DNA from: Paraburkholderia unamae
GTDB taxonomy: Bacteria > Pseudomonadota > Gammaproteobacteria > Burkholderiales > Burkholderiaceae
Reading direction: 5' to 3'
Length of the DNA: 64,000 nt
Assembly (NCBI RefSeq): GCF_003268775.1
Contig: NZ_QLSU01000004.1
Coordinates: 124,001 to 188,000 of the forward strand
Below are positions 59,732 to 64,000 of this stretch, one piece after another (within the stretch, counting starts at the first letter, position 1; the number at the start of each line of letters is the position of its first letter). The notes beneath the pieces were generated by a model. The model made no database searches. It had not been told where the DNA came from and was given only the letters and a program-made list of their open reading frames with translations. The position numbers were made by a program, and so were the translations under genes.

Positions 59732-60787
59732 ATGTCGATGAACGTATCCCTCCAGCAACTCAAGGTGTTCGTCGCAGTGGCGCGGGCGCGCAGCTTCACG
59801 CGCGCCGCGCGCGAGTTCGGTCTCACGCAGTCGGCGGTGAGCCGCTGCGTGCGCGAACTGGAAGAAGCGGTCGAGCTGAAGCTGTTCGATCGCACCACGC
59901 GCCAGGTCGAACTCACGCTTGCGGGCAGCGGCTTCGAGCGGCGCATCGGGCGCCTGCTCGACGAGATCGAGATGGCGCTCAGCGAAGGCCGCGACGCGCA
60001 CCAGGCGCATAGCGGCGTGGTGCTCGTGGCGAGCAATCCGGTGCTTTCGTCCACCTGGGTGCCCGCCGCGCTCGCGCGCTGCGCGGCGGCTTTTCCGTCA
60101 CTCACGCTGCAATTGCAGGACTTGCCGCAAGCGGCCGTGCTTCAGGCGGTCGAGCAGGGCGAGGCCGACTTCGGCGTGATCGCCGAAACCGTGCCGTTCG
60201 CGAGCGGCAATCTCGACGTGCAGCCGCTTTCGGCCACGCCGCTTTGCGCGCTGTTGCCCGCGCACCATCCGCTGGCGCTACAGGGGGCGCTGCGATGGGA
60301 CGATCTCGCGCGCGAGCCGCTTGTCACGCTCAATCGCGACGCGGGTTGCAGGGGCGCGGTGATGCGCGCGCTGGACGGCTTGCGGCCCGAGGGGAGGCCG
60401 CTGCAAGAGTTCGCGCACGTCGCGGGCGTGGCGCGCATGGCGCAGCTCGGCATGGGCATCGGCGTGCTGCCGGTGTGCGTGGACGGCGCGCACGCCGCGT
60501 GTCACTGGCCCGCGCCTGCGGGCCCGCTCGTCACGCGCTTGCTGCATCCGGTCGTCAACGTCACGACGATGCTCGTGCGGCGTCGTCATCGCTCGCTGCG
60601 GCCGAGCGCTCAGGCAGCGTGGTCGCAGTTCATGCCGGACGGCTCGGTCGCGCACGACACGGCACCGGAGTCTTCACTCGATGGCTCGTCCGCGCGCAAC
60701 ACGCATGGCGCGCCCATGCGCGTCACCTTGCGCGATGGCTCCGCGCCCACGCTCCAGACCACGCACACCCACGCGCGCATTGAATAG
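59732..60787 (+). CDS. LysR-family transcriptional regulator with C-terminal tail
   Basis: A 351-residue LysR protein. The helix-turn-helix lies at residues about 5-65 (LQQLKVFVAVARARSFTRAA) and the effector domain at about 95-300. The last 45 residues are a low-complexity Ser/Thr/Ala-rich tail, which makes the protein longer than the usual 300. It starts 16 bases behind antiporter copy 2 and should be co-transcribed with it. The ATG at 59738 is another possible start. Confidence 0.88.
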   Translation: MSMNVSLQQLKVFVAVARARSFTRAAREFGLTQSAVSRCVRELEEAVELKLFDRTTRQVELTLAGSGFERRIGRLLDEIEMALSEGRDAHQAHSGVVLVASNPVLSSTWVPAALARCAAAFPSLTLQLQDLPQAAVLQAVEQGEADFGVIAETVPFASGNLDVQPLSATPLCALLPAHHPLALQGALRWDDLAREPLVTLNRDAGCRGAVMRALDGLRPEGRPLQEFAHVAGVARMAQLGMGIGVLPVCVDGAHAACHWPAPAGPLVTRLLHPVVNVTTMLVRRRHRSLRPSAQAAWSQFMPDGSVAHDTAPESSLDGSSARNTHGAPMRVTLRDGSAPTLQTTHTHARIE

Positions 60788-60826
60788 CGCGCGCTGCGCA
60801 CATCATCGTTTCATCGCCAGAAAAGC

Positions 60827-60856
60827 AAAACGGATCGCCCTCGCGCGATCCGTTTT
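60827..60856. terminator. Bidirectional intrinsic terminator
   Basis: AAAACGGATCGC (60827-60838) pairs with GCGATCCGTTTT (60845-60856) around CCTCGC. It lies between the convergent LysR and ketopantoate reductase genes and has T-runs on both strands. Confidence 0.9.
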
Positions 60857-60918
60857 GTCTTCCATCCATTCAGGGCGGCCTGCGCGCCGCCCTTAGTCCT
60901 GCCGCCCTTCGCCCTGCA

Positions 60919-61896
60919 TTACGCCGGTTGCATCGCCATGCGTTCACGCTGCTTCACCAGCGCGAGCACCGTGTCGATCGTCGGGGTGGGCTCGCCCACC
61001 AGCGCGCCCATTTCCTGCACGACGGTGAGCAGCGGATCGATCTCCATCGGCCGACCGGTTTCGAGGTCGACGAGCATCGAGGTCTTGTGCGCGCCCACTG
61101 CGCCCGCGCCGTCGATGCGACGCTCCACATCCACGCGGAAGTTCACGCCGAACCGCTCGGCAATGCGCTTGCCTTCCAGCATCATCGTGCGCGCAACGGC
61201 GCGCGTGGCCGGGTCGCCGGTGATGACGTCGAGCGTGGCGTGCGTGAGCGCGCTGATCGGGTTGAAGCAGAGATTGCCCCACAGTTTCAGCCAGATTTCG
61301 TCGCGGATATTCTCGCGGATCGGCGCGTCGAACCCGGCCGCCTGCATGATTTCGTGCAGCGCGACGATGCGCGGCGTGCGCTCGCCCGAAGGCTCGCCAA
61401 TGGGAAACTTTTTGCCGTACACGTGGCGGATCACGCCGGGCGCGTCGATTTCGGCGGCCGGATAGAGCACGCAGCCAATCGCGCGCTCCGGCGTGAGGCG
61501 GGTCCATTGCGAGCCGTCCGGGTCGATGCTTTCGAGCCGCGTGCCCGCGAACTTGCCGCCGTGCTGGTAGAAGTACCAGTAGGGAATGCCGTTGGTGCCC
61601 GTGACGATGGCGGTGTGCTTGCCGATGAGCGGCTGCATCGCGTCGATCACGCCCGCCACCGAATGCGCCTTGAGCGTGACGATGATGACATCCTGCACGC
61701 CCAGCTCGCGCGGGTCGGACGTGCAGCGGACCTTCGCCACATACTCCTCACCGTCCATCAAGAGGCGCGCGCCGTTCTCGCGCATGGCGGCCAGATGCGG
61801 GCCGCGTGCGATGAAGCTCACGTCGGCGCCCGCGCGCGCGAGTTGCACGCCCATCATGCCTCCGATAGCGCCCGCTCCATAGATGCAGATCTTCAT
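60919..61896 (-). CDS. panE: 2-dehydropantoate 2-reductase family protein
   Basis: A 325-residue ketopantoate-reductase-type enzyme. The NADPH motif GAGAIGG is at residues 7-13, TLKAH follows in the Rossmann part, and the C-terminal helical domain holds KLWGNLCFNPISALT with the catalytic Lys and Asn, plus a Glu in EIDPLL. PanE makes pantoate for CoA. Many bacteria hold several paralogues with other 2-keto acid substrates, and its place beside an oxalate-related cluster leaves room for this; the symbol is thus tentative. Confidence 0.82.
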   Translation of the reverse strand: MKICIYGAGAIGGMMGVQLARAGADVSFIARGPHLAAMRENGARLLMDGEEYVAKVRCTSDPRELGVQDVIIVTLKAHSVAGVIDAMQPLIGKHTAIVTGTNGIPYWYFYQHGGKFAGTRLESIDPDGSQWTRLTPERAIGCVLYPAAEIDAPGVIRHVYGKKFPIGEPSGERTPRIVALHEIMQAAGFDAPIRENIRDEIWLKLWGNLCFNPISALTHATLDVITGDPATRAVARTMMLEGKRIAERFGVNFRVDVERRIDGAGAVGAHKTSMLVDLETGRPMEIDPLLTVVQEMGALVGEPTPTIDTVLALVKQRERMAMQPA

Positions 61897-62112
61897 GTTG
61901 AAACCCCAATGACGTTGAAAACCGCGTGTCCCTGGCGGCGCGTTTCATGATCGTGTGCGAGCGTTGGGGAAAAGCAGCCCGCTCGCCGCGGCGCCGGACG
62001 ATGGTTTGAGCATAGGGGGTGCTGTCGATTAACGACAGTTAAAGTTTCTCGTGAAAATCATCAAGAGAAGCTTATGGATTCGACCCGCAGTGCAGCACTT
62101 TTTGCAGCACGA

Positions 62113-62733
62113 TCAAGCGCGCCGCACGAGCAGAAAACTCACGCCGATCAGGCCGAGAAATGCGCCACAGGTGCGATTGAACCAGCGGCGCACCGTGGCG
62201 CGCGTGAGCCAGCGGCCAAGGTACATGCCCGCGAGCGAATAGAGCGCGATGGCCACGCATTCGAGCACGAGAAAGCTCGCGCCGAGCACGCCGAACTGCG
62301 GCGCGATGGGTCTTGCGACATCGACGAATTGCGGCAGGAACGCCGTGAACACGAGAATCGCCTTGGGGTTGCCCGCCGCCACAAGGCACTCGCGCCACGC
62401 AATGCGCGCAAGCGAGGCGTCGGCGTCGAGCGTCATGCCCACCGGGTTGGCGTCGCTGCGCCAGAGCTGCACGGCGAGCCATACGAGGTACGCGGCGCCC
62501 GCGAGTTTGATGACGAAGAACACGGCTTCGGACGCGCGCAGCACGACGGCGAGGCCCGTGGCCGCGAGCGCGATCATCGCGGCAAACGAGACCAGCCGTC
62601 CGGTGCCGCCGAGGAACGCGCGCAAAAAGCCGTGACGCGCGGCCACATTGATGGACAACAGGTTGTTCGGCCCCGGCGCCATGTTCAGCGCGAAGCAGGC
62701 GGGCAGGAAAAAGAGCCAGGCGGTGAAGGACAT
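62113..62733 (-). CDS. LysE/RhtB-family amino-acid exporter
   Basis: A 206-residue exporter with about six helices. APGPNNLLSINVAARHGFLR is the family signature and AAGNPKAILVFTAFLPQF the second block. It should export an amino acid or related metabolite. It is only moderately like the LysE-type protein at 25.6 kb. The ATG at 62733 begins at the first helix. The region between it and panE has the inverted repeat CTGTCG-ATTAA-CGACAG at 62022-62038. Confidence 0.87.
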   Translation of the reverse strand: MSFTAWLFFLPACFALNMAPGPNNLLSINVAARHGFLRAFLGGTGRLVSFAAMIALAATGLAVVLRASEAVFFVIKLAGAAYLVWLAVQLWRSDANPVGMTLDADASLARIAWRECLVAAGNPKAILVFTAFLPQFVDVARPIAPQFGVLGASFLVLECVAIALYSLAGMYLGRWLTRATVRRWFNRTCGAFLGLIGVSFLLVRRA

Positions 62734-62845
62734 GATGACGCTCGAAGGTTTGCGCCGCGCAACGGCGCTCGATGAATCCGCGGTGAATCGCGTCATTCTA
62801 GCGCGACTGGCGCGCGCCGCCTGGCGCGCCCATCTGTGGCGTTTT

Positions 62846-64000
62846 CTAGTGAAATATCGGCAACGCGAGAAAGAGCTTGATGACGATGGCGTTGGCAATG
62901 TCGATGAAGAAGGCGGCCACCATCGGCACGACGAGAAACGCGAGATGCGAATGGCCGAAGCGCGCCGTCACGGCCTGCATGTTCGCAATCGCCGTGGGCG
63001 TCGCGCCAAGGCCGAAGCCACAGTGCCCCGCCGAGAGCACGACGGCGTCGTAGTTCGATCCCATCACGCGAAACGTGACGAAAATCGCATAGACCACCAT
63101 GAGCACGGTTTGCGCAGCGAGGATCGTGAACACGGGCAGTGCGAGCGAGGCGAGGTCCCACAGGCGCAGCGTCATGAGCGCCATGGCGAGAAAGAGCGCG
63201 AGGCTCACGTTGCCGATGAGCGCGACGGCGTGCTCGGCCACGGGGCGTCCCGCGAAGGCAAGCCCATTGGCGAGCAGCACGGCCACGAACAGCACGCACA
63301 CGAACGTGGGCAGCTCGAACGCGGTCCCGGCGATGAGTTCTGAGAGCGCGTCGCCCACCGCGAGGCTGATGGCGATGAGCGTGAGCGTGTTGATGAACGC
63401 GCCCGGCGTGGTCGGCTGCTCGGCCTTGGGTTCTTCGAACGCGTAAGGGTCGGGGGCGCTTTGCGGGACTGCCGTGCCCGAGGTATCGCCCCGCGCGCCG
63501 AGGCGCTTCATGAGATGCTGCGCGACCGGGCCGCCGAGTATGCCGCCCATGATGAGACCGAACGTGGCGCACGCAATGGCCGCCTCGGTGGCCGACTGCA
63601 AGCCGTGATGCTCGGTGAACACCGCGCCCCATGCCGCGCCCGTGCCGTGCCCGCCCGCGAGCGACACCGACCCGCCCAGCAAGCCGAACAGCGGATCGAC
63701 CCCGAACGCCAGCGAGAGCGCGATCCCCAGCACGTTTTGCAGCACGAGCAGGCCGACCACCAGGGCGAGAAAGCGCACGAGCACCGGGCCGCCGTGCTTC
63801 AGGTTGGCGATGTTCGCGTTCAGGCCGATGGTGGCGAAAAACGCGAGCATGAGCGGCGCTTGCAGCGAGGTGTCGAAGACCACGTCGACGTGCGCGTAGC
63901 TGTGCAGGCCGAACACGATCAGCGCCGCGACGATGCCGCCCGCCACGGGCTCCGGAATCGTCCACTTGCGCAGCAGCGGCACGGCGGCGACGAGCCACTG
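62846..64000 (-). CDS. gltS: Sodium/glutamate symporter, C-terminal part (gene cut by window edge)
   Basis: The visible 384 residues belong to GltS, a sodium-coupled glutamate importer of about 400-410 residues in the inner membrane. IPEPVAGGIVAALIVF, SLAGGHGTGAAWGAVF and the second-half repeat SAGHCGFGLGATPTAIANMQ are the family marks; both glycine-rich re-entrant loops are intact. A polar loop of about 35 residues links the halves. The frame stays open to the last base of the window, so the true start lies outside and about 20 residues are missing. Confidence 0.92.
   Translation of the reverse strand, partial: QWLVAAVPLLRKWTIPEPVAGGIVAALIVFGLHSYAHVDVVFDTSLQAPLMLAFFATIGLNANIANLKHGGPVLVRFLALVVGLLVLQNVLGIALSLAFGVDPLFGLLGGSVSLAGGHGTGAAWGAVFTEHHGLQSATEAAIACATFGLIMGGILGGPVAQHLMKRLGARGDTSGTAVPQSAPDPYAFEEPKAEQPTTPGAFINTLTLIAISLAVGDALSELIAGTAFELPTFVCVLFVAVLLANGLAFAGRPVAEHAVALIGNVSLALFLAMALMTLRLWDLASLALPVFTILAAQTVLMVVYAIFVTFRVMGSNYDAVVLSAGHCGFGLGATPTAIANMQAVTARFGHSHLAFLVVPMVAAFFIDIANAIVIKLFLALPIFH

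Noticed and set aside
1..64000. Insertion sequences, prophage, integrated island, tRNA genes or CRISPR.
   Set aside because: I looked for transposase or integrase motifs, direct-repeat arrays and cloverleaf patterns and found none. Codon use and GC content appear even across the window.

Overview
The window is a chromosome-type segment of a high-GC betaproteobacterium of the family Burkholderiaceae, most like Paraburkholderia or Caballeronia. The evidence is uniformly high GC, an OmpC-type porin with the typical Burkholderia N-terminus, DUF2917, DUF2242 and DUF2783 proteins, and large sets of GntR, LysR, IclR and RpiR regulators beside catabolic genes and transporters. I saw no rRNA, tRNA, insertion sequence, phage gene or CRISPR array. 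Genes are dense, and most gaps are divergent promoter regions or carry clear intrinsic terminators.

Layout. 0.7-4 kb: polyamine catabolism (PuuR-like regulator, aldehyde dehydrogenase, agmatinase). 4-7.5 kb: MarR regulator divergent from a DHA2 drug exporter, an AEC transporter and a glycine-zipper lipoprotein. 7.8-8.6 kb: acetoacetate decarboxylase. 8.7-15 kb: a carbohydrate-type ABC importer split between divergent operons, with an SDR dehydrogenase and an RpiR regulator. 15-21.7 kb: a cytochrome P450, two overlapping IclR regulators, and a divergent MBL protein / flavin hydroxylase / DUF2783 operon. 22-24.7 kb: a three-gene cluster of a cyclic-nucleotide-binding protein fused to FliG-like repeats, a MotA-like protein and a MotB-like protein, far from any flagellar gene. 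This is the most unusual locus in the window. 24.7-27.4 kb: Lrp regulator, LysE exporter with a structured leader, and a DUF2242 lipoprotein. 27.7-33.5 kb: amino-acid-type binding protein, GntR regulator, APC permease, carbon-nitrogen hydrolase and LuxR regulator. 33.5-37.7 kb: rubredoxin-domain protein, FUSC protein, GntR regulator, class III aminotransferase and a small unknown gene. 37.7-42.8 kb: DoxX, pirin, LysR regulator and the AhpC/AhpF peroxide system. 42.8-49.6 kb: an OFA-family antiporter, cupin, HigBA toxin-antitoxin, and the AcvB/MprF lysyl-phosphatidylglycerol pair. 50-52 kb: porin and DUF2917 protein. 52.6-62 kb: an oxalate/formate-linked region (GntR, formyl-CoA transferase, FAH-family hydrolase, membrane protein, LysR, second OFA antiporter, LysR, ketopantoate reductase). 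62-64 kb: LysE exporter and the C-terminal part of a GltS glutamate symporter cut by the window edge.

How parts work together. An identical 14-mer, TGATATATCACATA, lies upstream of the GntR gene at 52.7 kb, upstream of frc at 53.9 kb, and in inverse orientation upstream of the OFA antiporter at 42.8-44.2 kb. This joins two separated loci into one likely GntR regulon for oxalate or a related small diacid. Other operator-like palindromes sit before the MarR/DHA2 pair, the aminotransferase-GntR operon, ahpC and higBA. Start codons were moved from the longest open frame to the position best supported by domain start, ribosome binding site or operon spacing. Function names rest on motifs recognised by eye; no database search was run.
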